A stretch of 64,000 nt of DNA from Sphingomonas jeddahensis (GTDB lineage: Bacteria; Pseudomonadota; Alphaproteobacteria; Sphingomonadales; Sphingomonadaceae). The notes beneath the pieces were generated by a model. It had not been told where the DNA came from, did no database searches, and saw only the letters and a program-made list of their open reading frames with translations. Positions 53,807 to 61,147 of the stretch are shown in pieces; position 1 is the stretch's first letter, and the number at the start of each line of letters is the position of its first letter. The stretch covers positions 1-64,000 of the forward strand of contig NZ_MPSB01000003.1 of assembly GCF_001981525.1 (NCBI RefSeq). The letters run 5' to 3'. A program made the translations under genes and the position numbers.

Positions 53807-54030
53807 AGCATGTCGGCGCGCGGCTGTTCCCATAGACCGATGCGTTCATACCCGGCATCGCGCCAACCGTCCGTCACGATCCGCGGCTCGTCGCGGGCGA
53901 TGACGGGTGGTGCGGCATAGGCCGGGGCGATGCCGGCAACGGTCCATGAGGCGAGCAGGAAACCTGCCATCAAGCTCAAAAACAGGCCGCCCAGACAGGC
54001 GACGGCAATCACTGGAAAGGTACGCGACAA
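53779..54030 (-). CDS. Small membrane protein antisense between regulator and kinase
   Basis: From TTG 54030, preceded by AAGGAGA at good spacing, the 83-residue protein has one hydrophobic segment (FPVIAVACLGGLFLSLMAGFL) that could be a signal anchor, followed by ASWTVAGIAPAYA and a polar tail (RDEPRIVTDGWRDAGYERIG). Its 3' end overlaps the response-regulator gene by 28 bases tail to tail. It is not recognised. The good ribosome site and sensible composition make it a likely gene. Confidence 0.6.
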   Translation of the reverse strand: MSRTFPVIAVACLGGLFLSLMAGFLLASWTVAGIAPAYAAPPVIARDEPRIVTDGWRDAGYERIGLWEQPRADMLQAAGSSRL

Positions 54031-54072
54031 GACAGGTCTCCTTCCTTGCCCAGTGAACAGCATAGCGCCAGC

Positions 54073-55452
54073 ATGGTTCCGATGCGCGACGAGGTGAGTG
54101 GCAGCACCGGCCTGATGGCCAGCAGCGGATCGTTGACGCGGCGCATGATCGTGATCGCGGCGATATGGATCGCCGTGCTGCTCGCGGGTGGCGGCTTCGC
54201 GCTCGATCGCGTGCTGACCGCGGCGGTGACTCAGAATTCCGACGATCAGCTCGAATTCGTGCTGCGCTCGCTGCTCGTCTCGGCCGAGATCGGGCCGGAG
54301 GGCGAGGTGATCTTCAATCGCGAGCCTGCTGACCAGCGCTTCCTGGAGCCGTATTCCGGCCTGTACTGGCAGGTGTCGGCGAAAGGGCGCGACGCGTTTC
54401 CCTCGCGCTCCTTGTGGGATCGCCAACTCGCGCATGGCGAGCCGCACGACGACCGCGGTGTCCATTTCTATAATAGCAATCAGTTCGGAACGGAGAAGCT
54501 GCGCGTCGTCGAGCGCGACGTGAAGCTTCCCGGATCAACCGTGCGATGGCGTTTTCAGGTGGCGCAAAGCCGTGCAGCGCTCGACGCACAGATCGGCGCG
54601 CTCAGGCGAACGCTGGTGCGCAGCTTTCTTCTGCTCGGGCTCGGGCTCACCGTATTGGCCGCCTTGCAGACCTATTATGGGCTGCTGCCCTTGCGGAAGC
54701 TGCGGCTGGAGATCGCACGGATGCGCGGCGGGCGCACCAACCGGATCGCCGGGCCGCTGCCGGTCGAAGTAGCGCCCTTGGTCGAGGAGCTCAATGCGCT
54801 GGTGGCGCACAATGAAACCCAGGCCGAAGAAGCGCGCCGCCATGCCGGCAATCTCGCGCATGCGCTCAAGACACCGCTGACGGTGATCATGAACGCCGCC
54901 ACCGCGCAGTCCGACGACCTTGCTGACACGGTGGTGCGCGAAGCGCGAACGATGCGCCGCCAAGTCGATCACCATCTCGCCCGCGCGCGCGCCGTTGGCC
55001 GGCGCGGCTCGGCGCACAGCCGGGCGGACGTGTGGCCAAGCGTCGAATCGGTCGAGCGCGCGGTGCGTCGGCTCTACCCGCACGTGCGCGTCGACATGGA
55101 CGGGCCGAAGAACCTCGTCGCGCATATCGAGCGGCAGGATCTCGACGAGATCATGGGCAATCTGGTCGAGAATGCTGCCAAATACGGGGGCGGCAGCGTG
55201 TTCGTGACCGTCGGCGCACAGGCCGGTTTCGTCGAGATCATGATCGAGGACGACGGCATGGGCATTCCCGAACCGGACCGTATCCGCATCTTCGACCGCG
55301 GCGTGCGGCTCGACACGGGGAAGCCGGGCACTGGCTTGGGCCTCGCGATCGTCCGCGACGTGGCGGAAATCTACGAAGGCACGGTGAGCCTGGAGGAAAG
55401 TGAAGACCTGGGCGGGCTGCTGGTGCGGCTCCGCCTGCCGATGGCGACGTAA
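54073..55452 (+). CDS. Sensor histidine kinase (PhoQ-like architecture)
   Basis: The 459-residue kinase has a first transmembrane helix (MIVIAAIWIAVLLAGGGFAL), a periplasmic domain of about 130 residues, a second helix (FLLLGLGLTVLAALQTYYGL), a HAMP-like linker, the H-box NLAHALKTPLTVIM, and the ATPase motifs NLVENAAKYGG, EDDGMGIPE and GTGLGLAIVRD. It should phosphorylate the regulator encoded upstream. The start is unclear: TTG 54046, ATG 54073 and ATG 54082 are all possible. Confidence 0.9.
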   Translation: MVPMRDEVSGSTGLMASSGSLTRRMIVIAAIWIAVLLAGGGFALDRVLTAAVTQNSDDQLEFVLRSLLVSAEIGPEGEVIFNREPADQRFLEPYSGLYWQVSAKGRDAFPSRSLWDRQLAHGEPHDDRGVHFYNSNQFGTEKLRVVERDVKLPGSTVRWRFQVAQSRAALDAQIGALRRTLVRSFLLLGLGLTVLAALQTYYGLLPLRKLRLEIARMRGGRTNRIAGPLPVEVAPLVEELNALVAHNETQAEEARRHAGNLAHALKTPLTVIMNAATAQSDDLADTVVREARTMRRQVDHHLARARAVGRRGSAHSRADVWPSVESVERAVRRLYPHVRVDMDGPKNLVAHIERQDLDEIMGNLVENAAKYGGGSVFVTVGAQAGFVEIMIEDDGMGIPEPDRIRIFDRGVRLDTGKPGTGLGLAIVRDVAEIYEGTVSLEESEDLGGLLVRLRLPMAT

Positions 55453-55705
55453 CGAAGCCGAGCCTCCCCACCTTGCGATGGGAAGGAAGCGCGGGCGCTC
55501 GGATCGTTCAGAACGCCGCGGGCTGTCTGGCGCGGCCACAAGCGCATGTCGGTGGAGTGGCGGCGCCCGAGAGTGTCAAAGCATTGCGGGACCCACGCCT
55601 ACATTGAACGCGCCGGGCTGTTGCACCATGTGCAAGGGTACCGCGCAGGTCGGCGCGGTCCCGCGTACGGGCAAAATAGTCCGGCGCATAGGCAGGAGAC
55701 CGAAC

Positions 55706-56152
55706 ATGAACCTCATCATTACCGCCGGGCTGTTGCTCGGCTCCCCCACCGCCGGCGCGCCCATGGCCGATGCCCACCGTGTCGAAATCGATCATCGCGG
55801 CCAGCGTGTCGACGTGACGTATCGCAGCGACATGGACGTTGCCCACAAGCAGGTTGGCGCCGTGTCCGCCCCGGGACGTGCCGGCACGCTGCGCTGCACG
55901 TGGCAGGCCAACGTCAGCGTTCAGCGTGAAGCGCGCAGCGCGGCGGGCCATGTGCTGACGCGCACCATCGCCAGCGACGCGCCGATCGAGGGCAGCCGCC
56001 CCGGCTGGTGCTCGGGACAGCGTAATGCCATCGCGCAGGACGTTGCCGCGCGCACGGGCGAGGTGCGCCAGCATCTGCTCGCCGTGGCCGAGCGTGACCG
56101 CGAGGCGCTCGCGCTCGAACTCGATGCCGCTCATTCGCCGGTTCGCAGCTAA
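55706..56152 (+). CDS. Hypothetical exported protein
   Basis: The 148-residue protein has a signal-like start (MNLIITAGLLLGSPTAGAPM) and a polar domain (HRVEIDHRGQRVDVTYRS, LRCTWQANVSVQREARSAAG) with two cysteines (LRCTW and GWCSG) that could pair in the periplasm. It ends in a charged helix (VRQHLLAVAERDREALALEL). The function is unknown. Its 3' end overlaps the probable TorF start by 29 bases. Confidence 0.68.
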   Translation: MNLIITAGLLLGSPTAGAPMADAHRVEIDHRGQRVDVTYRSDMDVAHKQVGAVSAPGRAGTLRCTWQANVSVQREARSAAGHVLTRTIASDAPIEGSRPGWCSGQRNAIAQDVAARTGEVRQHLLAVAERDREALALELDAAHSPVRS

Positions 56153-56891
56153 GGTGCGAGCCTTTGATGTGATGGTGGCCGCCGCGTGCTGTGCGTCGGC
56201 CGTTCCGGCTTGGGCGCAGTCGCTGGATGCAAGCGTTGAGGTGGCGACGGACGAACGGCGCCGCGGCATCAGTTGGAGCGACGGCGAACTTGCCCCCGCT
56301 GCCAGCGTGTCGGTGCGAACGCCGGCCGGGTTCGACTTTGGTGTTCGCGTCACCGGCACGCGCGGCGATCCGCGTCATGGCGGCGCTGATGCGGTCGCCG
56401 ACGTGACCGGCGGCTTCGCGCGCGAGATCGGCGGCGGGCTGCGGCTCGACGGCTTTGTCACCGGGCATCTGTTCGCGGGTGCGGCCGGGCGGATGGACTA
56501 TGTCGAAGCCGGTTTCGGCGCGAGCTATGCGCTTGGGCCCGCGGAGGTCGGCGTCGATGCGCGGTACGCGCCCGATCAGGCCGCGATCGGCGGCGACAAT
56601 CTTTGGATCGGTGCGCGCGCCCGTGTCGGCGTGCCAGCGACGCCCTTCACGGTGAACGCCGGGGTGGGGCATTCCACCGGCAGCGTCGATGATTGGCAGC
56701 GCGCGGCCCGGTTGCGGCCCGGCGGCGACTATACCGATTGGTCGCTGGGCGTGGATCACATCACCGGGCCGATCACGCTTGGATTGCTCTACACCGGCAC
56801 CGACATCGACGATCGCACATTGGCATCGCCTTATGCGAACGCGCGACACGCGGGTGACAAGGTGACTGCAAGGCTGACGGTTAGTTTCTGA
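56124..56891 (+). CDS. TorF family putative porin
   Basis: The protein (255 residues from ATG 56124) has a signal peptide (PLIRRFAAKVRAFDVMVAAA, cut after AWA) and a beta-rich repeat pattern typical of the gcw_chp/TorF family: ATDERRRGISWSDG, GFDFGVRVTGTRGDPRHGG and LDGFVTGHLFAGAAGRMDYVE. It ends in the aromatic RLTVSF expected for an outer-membrane barrel. The start at 56124 gives a proper signal peptide; GTG 56154 and ATG 56172 would shorten it. The transported solute is unknown. Confidence 0.8.
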   Translation: MPLIRRFAAKVRAFDVMVAAACCASAVPAWAQSLDASVEVATDERRRGISWSDGELAPAASVSVRTPAGFDFGVRVTGTRGDPRHGGADAVADVTGGFAREIGGGLRLDGFVTGHLFAGAAGRMDYVEAGFGASYALGPAEVGVDARYAPDQAAIGGDNLWIGARARVGVPATPFTVNAGVGHSTGSVDDWQRAARLRPGGDYTDWSLGVDHITGPITLGLLYTGTDIDDRTLASPYANARHAGDKVTARLTVSF

Positions 56892-56902
56892 GAGCGGACT
56901 TT

Positions 56903-56977
56903 CCTTCGCCTGAGCTTGTCGAAGGGCTGCCTTTCCTTGCGAGGAAGGACAAGGCTTCGACAAGCTCAGCCCGAACG
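56903..56977. repeat. Sphingomonad-type intergenic inverted repeat, copy 4
   Basis: CCTTCGCCTGAGCTTGTCG and GGCTTCGACAAGCTCAGCCC (ending CGAACG) form the arms, with a second inner hairpin CCTTTCCTTG/GAGGAAGG. It is followed by low-complexity CTCTCCCC repeats to about 57160. Confidence 0.8.
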
Positions 56978-57175
56978 TAAGGTTGTTCTCCCTCTCCCCA
57001 CTTGTGGGGGAGGGCCGGGGAGAGGGGCAGTGTCCGGGCGCTACGCTCATGGCAGCCCCTCTCCCGACCTCGCCTCCGGCTCGGCCACCCTCTCCCCGCG
57101 CGTGGAGAGGGATATACGCTTCCCTTTCCCCTCCCGACCGGCGACACTGCCGCAAAACAAACCGGGAGAGGCCTC

Positions 57176-58309
57176 ATGAAATCACCGATCTGCGCCATGC
57201 TGGGCGTCGATTTTCCGCTGCTTGCCTTCAGCCACTGCCGCGACGTCGTCGCTGCGGTCAGCCGTGCTGGTGGGTTCGGCGTGCTTGGCGCGACGGGCCA
57301 CACGCTTGAAAGCCTTGAGACCGAGCTCGCCTGGATCGACGCGCATGTCGACGGCAAGCCTTATGGCCTCGATGTCTTGATCCCAGAGAATCTCGCCACC
57401 GGCGGCGTCAAGGGCCTGACCCGCGCCTCGATTCTCGACAAGGTGCCCGCGGAGCACCGCGCCTTTGTCGGCCAGCTCGCCGAAAAGCACCATTTCACCA
57501 TGCCCGAGGAACGCGCCGACTCCAACGCGCCGGCACCGTTCGATCCCAATCTCGCGCTCGCCATGCTTGATGTCGCTTTCCGCCACCCGATCAAGCTGAT
57601 CGCCAACGCCCTTGGCGTCCCGCCACAGGCGATGATCGACATGGGGCGCGAGCGCGGTGTGCCCGTTGCGGCACTCGTCGGCGCCAAAGAACATGCCATC
57701 CGCCAGGTCGAGGCAGGGGTCGATATCCTTGTCGTCCAGGGCGGGGAAGCCGGCGGCCATTGCGGCGAGGTATCGACTATGGTGTTGGTCCCCGAAGTGA
57801 TCCGCGCGCTGGAGGCCGAGGGCAAGCGCGTGCCGGTGCTCGCGGCTGGTGGGATCATGACCGGCGGGCAGATGGCCGGCGCCATGGCGATGGGCGCGGA
57901 CGGCGTGTGGACCGGCTCGGTTTGGCTCGCCACTCCGGAAAGCGAATGTTCGGATGTGTTCCGTGACAAGATGGTCGCCGCCACGTCGCGCGACACGGTC
58001 CGGTCCAAGAGCCGCACCGGCAAGCCCTCGCGCCAGCTTCGCTCGGCCTGGACCGATGCGTGGGAGGGGCCGGCCTCCCCCGGGGCATTGCCGATGCCGT
58101 ACCAAAGCCTGATCAGCGAACCGGCGATCCGCGCCTGCGATCTCGCCGCGCAAAAGGGCGATCCCGCGGCGCGTGAGATGGTGACCTATTTTGTCGGTCA
58201 AGGCGTCGGGCTGATCGATCAGGTCCGCCCCGCGGGCCAAGTGGTTCAGGACTTCAAGCTCGAATTTGCCGAGGCGGTGGAACGGATGGCGGGATTGATC
58301 GAAAGCTGA
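57176..58309 (+). CDS. Nitronate monooxygenase family flavoenzyme
   Basis: The 377-residue protein begins MKSPICAMLGVDFPLLAFSH and has a TIM-barrel FMN fold: AVSRAGGFGVLGATG, the catalytic region DILVVQGGEAGGHCGEVST (with the active His) and VLAAGGIMTGGQMAGAMAMGADGVWTGS. It resembles 2-nitropropane dioxygenase and NADH:quinone reductase relatives. The enzyme oxidises alkyl nitronates, or reduces quinones, with FMN. ATG 57176 follows GGGAGAGG. Confidence 0.88.
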   Translation: MKSPICAMLGVDFPLLAFSHCRDVVAAVSRAGGFGVLGATGHTLESLETELAWIDAHVDGKPYGLDVLIPENLATGGVKGLTRASILDKVPAEHRAFVGQLAEKHHFTMPEERADSNAPAPFDPNLALAMLDVAFRHPIKLIANALGVPPQAMIDMGRERGVPVAALVGAKEHAIRQVEAGVDILVVQGGEAGGHCGEVSTMVLVPEVIRALEAEGKRVPVLAAGGIMTGGQMAGAMAMGADGVWTGSVWLATPESECSDVFRDKMVAATSRDTVRSKSRTGKPSRQLRSAWTDAWEGPASPGALPMPYQSLISEPAIRACDLAAQKGDPAAREMVTYFVGQGVGLIDQVRPAGQVVQDFKLEFAEAVERMAGLIES

Positions 58310-58367
58310 CTCGGTTGATCGTCTTCCGGGCTGGCTTGGGCGCAATGCTAATGATTGAGTAAGGTCC

Positions 58368-58423
58368 GGTTCCCAGAGGTGAATGGTCCGCCGGTGTTGA
58401 AGCGGCGGACGTAACCAAAGGGA
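58368..58423 (+). promoter_or_regulatory. Structured leader upstream of the diguanylate cyclase
   Basis: GTCCGCCG (58386-58393) and CGGCGGAC (58403-58410) form an 8-bp stem. Outside it GGTT (58368-58371) can pair with AACC (58413-58416), and TCCC (58371-58374) can pair with the Shine-Dalgarno GGGA (58420-58423), giving a possible pseudoknot that would mask the ribosome site. No known riboswitch family was recognised. Confidence 0.4.
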
Positions 58424-58434
58424 TCGTGCCCAGT

Positions 58435-59289
58435 ATGCGCTTGTATCTGGCAAGCTCATTCATCTTCCCGCGCAGCTTGCAGATGCGGCTGTTCGCGCTG
58501 TGCTTCGTTGCCACGCACCTGCCGCTTCTGGCGTTCATCGCTTGGGCGGCGGCCACGGGGCGCCTCGATTTCACCGGCGCGGCGGTGGTGACGGGCGCGA
58601 CGTTGGTCGGCATGCTGGTTGCGGTGGGCGGCATCTATGCCCTCCTCGCGCCGATCCACCTTGCCGTCAGGGCGCTGAACGATGCCGAGCATGGGCAGAT
58701 CCCGCCAGTGCCCGCGATCACCGGCACGGATCTTGCCGCGCGGCTGCTCGCCGGCGTTAACCGGGCCGCGGAGGTCACCGCCGAACGCATGCGCGCGCTG
58801 AGTCGCGAGGCGAGCATCGATCCGTTGACCGGCGTGTTCAATCGCCGCGGGCTACAGGTGCATCTGGACACGCTGGCCGAGCGGCAGACCGTCGGTGCGC
58901 TTGCGCTGGTCGATCTCGATCACTTCAAGATGATCAACGATCAACTGGGGCATCACACGGGGGATCGGGTGCTGCATGATTTCGCCCGAACGGTGATGGC
59001 TGTCGTGCGCCGCACCGACATGGTTGCGCGCTGGGGCGGCGAGGAGTTCCTGATCTACTTCCCCGGCGCCACCGAGGCCGTGGCGCAAACCGTGCTGATG
59101 CGCATCGCGGAGCGGCTTCGTACGACGCCGCTGGCGCGGCTCGGCGATCGCCCGCTTACGTTTTCGGCGGGCACGACCGCCGTCTCACGCGCGACCTTTG
59201 ATGAAGCGATGCGGCGTGCCGATTCTGCGCTCTACGAAGCAAAGCGGCGCGGACGGGCGCGGATCCTCAGCAATGCGGAGCTTGGCTGA
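58435..59289 (+). CDS. Diguanylate cyclase (GGDEF domain)
   Basis: The 284-residue protein has two N-terminal transmembrane helices (about 19-40 and 52-75), a short HAMP-like linker and a GGDEF domain: DPLTGVFNRRG, LVDLDHFKMINDQLGHHTGD and an intact active site WGGEEF (200-205). It should make cyclic di-GMP from two GTP. No RxxD inhibitory site precedes the motif clearly. ATG 58435 is preferred over GTG 58426, which is too close to the AAAGGGA site. Confidence 0.9.
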   Translation: MRLYLASSFIFPRSLQMRLFALCFVATHLPLLAFIAWAAATGRLDFTGAAVVTGATLVGMLVAVGGIYALLAPIHLAVRALNDAEHGQIPPVPAITGTDLAARLLAGVNRAAEVTAERMRALSREASIDPLTGVFNRRGLQVHLDTLAERQTVGALALVDLDHFKMINDQLGHHTGDRVLHDFARTVMAVVRRTDMVARWGGEEFLIYFPGATEAVAQTVLMRIAERLRTTPLARLGDRPLTFSAGTTAVSRATFDEAMRRADSALYEAKRRGRARILSNAELG

Positions 59290-59296
59290 GCGCGGC

Positions 59297-60055
59297 TCAG
59301 ATCCCGTCGGGAAACACGTGATAACCCGCCCCCTCGAGTGAGGCGGTCAGATCCTCGATGCAGCGATCCACCGCCGCGCCGTCGGGCGAGCGAACCACGA
59401 AGTTCGCGCCGGTGCGGCCTTCGCGGAAGAAGGGGTAGCTGCCGATCGCCACGCCGGCATGGTCGCGCTCCGCCTGGCGCAGCAGATCGGCGATCTCGCT
59501 CTCCGCTACCCAGCAACCGATCTGCCGGCTCACCACCGGGCGGCCGCCTTCCAGCGTGCCGGTCAGCGAATCGAGCATGCCCGCGGTGATATGCGGCACG
59601 CCGGCCATGATGAAGACGTTGCCGATGCGGATGCCGGGCGCGCCCGACATGCGGTTCTCGATCAGGTTCGCGCCTTCAGGCACGCGCGCCATGCGTAGCC
59701 GCGCCTCAGTCGCGCCGCCGCGGCTGGCATAATAACGCTCCAACACTGCAACGGCAGCAGGATGATGCTCGACGGCGACGCCAAGCGCGGCGGCGATCGC
59801 ATCCACCGTGATGTCATCGTGCGTCGGCCCGATCCCGCCGGTGGTGAAGAGATAGTCGTTGCGTGCGCGCAGGGTGTTCACCGCCTCGACGATCGCCTCC
59901 TCGCGATCCGCGACCACGCGTACCTCGACCAGCCGGATGCCCTGGACGTTGAGCCATTGCGCGATCTGCGCGACGTTCTTGTCCTGTGTGCGCCCGGAGA
60001 GGATCTCGTCCCCGATCACGACGAGCGCGGCGGTCCAGATGCGTTCGCTATCCAT
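59297..60055 (-). CDS. Molybdopterin-binding (MoCF/CinA-like) protein
   Basis: The 252-residue protein has the MoCF_biosynth domain shared with MoaB/MogA and CinA: AALVVIGDEILSGRTQDKNV, LFTTGGIGPTHDDITVDAIA and MAGVPHITAGMLDSL. Stand-alone proteins of this kind are uncharacterised or act as ADP-ribose/nicotinamide salvage enzymes. It lacks the C-terminal NMN amidase domain of full-length CinA. It is divergent from map, with a 54-base gap. Confidence 0.85.
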   Translation of the reverse strand: MDSERIWTAALVVIGDEILSGRTQDKNVAQIAQWLNVQGIRLVEVRVVADREEAIVEAVNTLRARNDYLFTTGGIGPTHDDITVDAIAAALGVAVEHHPAAVAVLERYYASRGGATEARLRMARVPEGANLIENRMSGAPGIRIGNVFIMAGVPHITAGMLDSLTGTLEGGRPVVSRQIGCWVAESEIADLLRQAERDHAGVAIGSYPFFREGRTGANFVVRSPDGAAVDRCIEDLTASLEGAGYHVFPDGI

Positions 60056-60109
60056 GCAGGAATCGGCATAGCCTCGCAAAAGTGCCGCCGTCACGCTATA
60101 TCCGCGGAC

Positions 60110-60937
60110 ATGACCGAATATGTGACCGTCACCAGCGACGCGCCGCTGGGCCGCAACGGCGCCATCAAGCTCCACGGGCCGGATGCCTTTGTCGGCATGC
60201 ACGCCGCCGGCAAGCTCGCCGCCGAAACGCTCGACATGATCGCGGCCCACATGGTGCCCGGCGTGACCACCGCGGAGATCGACGCGCTCGTCTATGCCTT
60301 CATCAAGAGCCGCGGCGGCGTACCCGCGACGCTCGGCTATCGCGGCTACACGCATAGCTGCTGCATCTCGATCAACCATGTCGTCTGCCACGGCATCCCC
60401 AGCGAGAAGACGCTGAAATCGGGTGATATCGTCAACGTCGACGTCACGCCGATCTTCGATGGCTGGCACGGCGATTCGTCGCGCATGTACCTGATCGGCG
60501 ACGTGCCGCTGAAGGCGCGGCGTCTGGTCGAGGTGACCTACGAATGCCTGATGCTCGGCATCGAACAGGCCAAGCCCGGCAACACGATGGGCGATGTCGC
60601 CAGCGTCATCCAGCGCTATGCCGAGTCGCACCGCTACGGCGTGGTGCGCGATTTTTGCGGCCATGGCTTGGGCCGACTGTTCCACGACGCACCCGAAGTG
60701 GTCCACGTCGGCCGCCCCGGCACCGGGCCGGAGTTGAAGCCGGGGATGATCTTCACCATCGAACCGATGATCAACATCGGCCGCCCCGACGTGAAGCTGC
60801 TCGACGACGGCTGGACGGCGGTGACGCGCGACCGCTCGCTATCGGCGCAGTTCGAACATTCGATCGGCATCACGGAAACGGGTTGCGAGATCTTCACCGT
60901 CTCGCCCGCCGGCCTGCACAAGCCGCCCTACGCCTGA
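60110..60937 (+). CDS. map: Methionine aminopeptidase
   Basis: The 275-residue type I enzyme removes the initiator methionine from nascent proteins. Metal ligands are visible in VNVDVTPIFDGWHGDSSR (two Asp), GHGLGRLFHDAPEV (His), FTIEPMI (Glu) and SAQFEHSIGIT (Glu); the substrate motif is SCCISINHVVCHGIP. The longer upstream frame overlaps the divergent gene and is not used. Length is normal. Confidence 0.96.
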   Translation: MTEYVTVTSDAPLGRNGAIKLHGPDAFVGMHAAGKLAAETLDMIAAHMVPGVTTAEIDALVYAFIKSRGGVPATLGYRGYTHSCCISINHVVCHGIPSEKTLKSGDIVNVDVTPIFDGWHGDSSRMYLIGDVPLKARRLVEVTYECLMLGIEQAKPGNTMGDVASVIQRYAESHRYGVVRDFCGHGLGRLFHDAPEVVHVGRPGTGPELKPGMIFTIEPMINIGRPDVKLLDDGWTAVTRDRSLSAQFEHSIGITETGCEIFTVSPAGLHKPPYA

Positions 60938-60944
60938 TCTCACG

Positions 60945-61029
60945 CGTCACCCCGGCCTTGAGCCGGGGTCCCGCTGCCTCTCCCAACTTCGAGAAGAAAG
61001 CGGGACCCCGGATCAAGTCCGGGGTGACG
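60945..61029. repeat. Intergenic inverted repeat (GTCACCCCGG type)
   Basis: CGTCACCCCGGCCTTGAGCC with GGGTCCCGCT on the left and AGCGGGACCCCGGATCAAGT with CCGGGGTGACG on the right form a long near-perfect inverted repeat around a spacer of about 20 bases. The same family occurs at 31156 and partly at 9604. It follows the map stop directly and may end transcription. Confidence 0.8.
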
Positions 61030-61147
61030 GAAGAATACCAACCCTGACACCTTCGTCAGGCCGTCCCACCCGACGTAACCACTTCCCTTCACCCCCAACC
61101 TGCGTCAGTCTCCGCCGCAAAGCTCGAACAAGGGCGGGGAGAGGAAT

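Noticed and set aside
56991..57160. Transposon-like or CRISPR-like repeats
   Set aside because: The CTCTCCCC/GGGGAGAG motifs are irregularly spaced, short and palindromic, without spacers or cas genes; they are ordinary low-complexity intergenic repeats.
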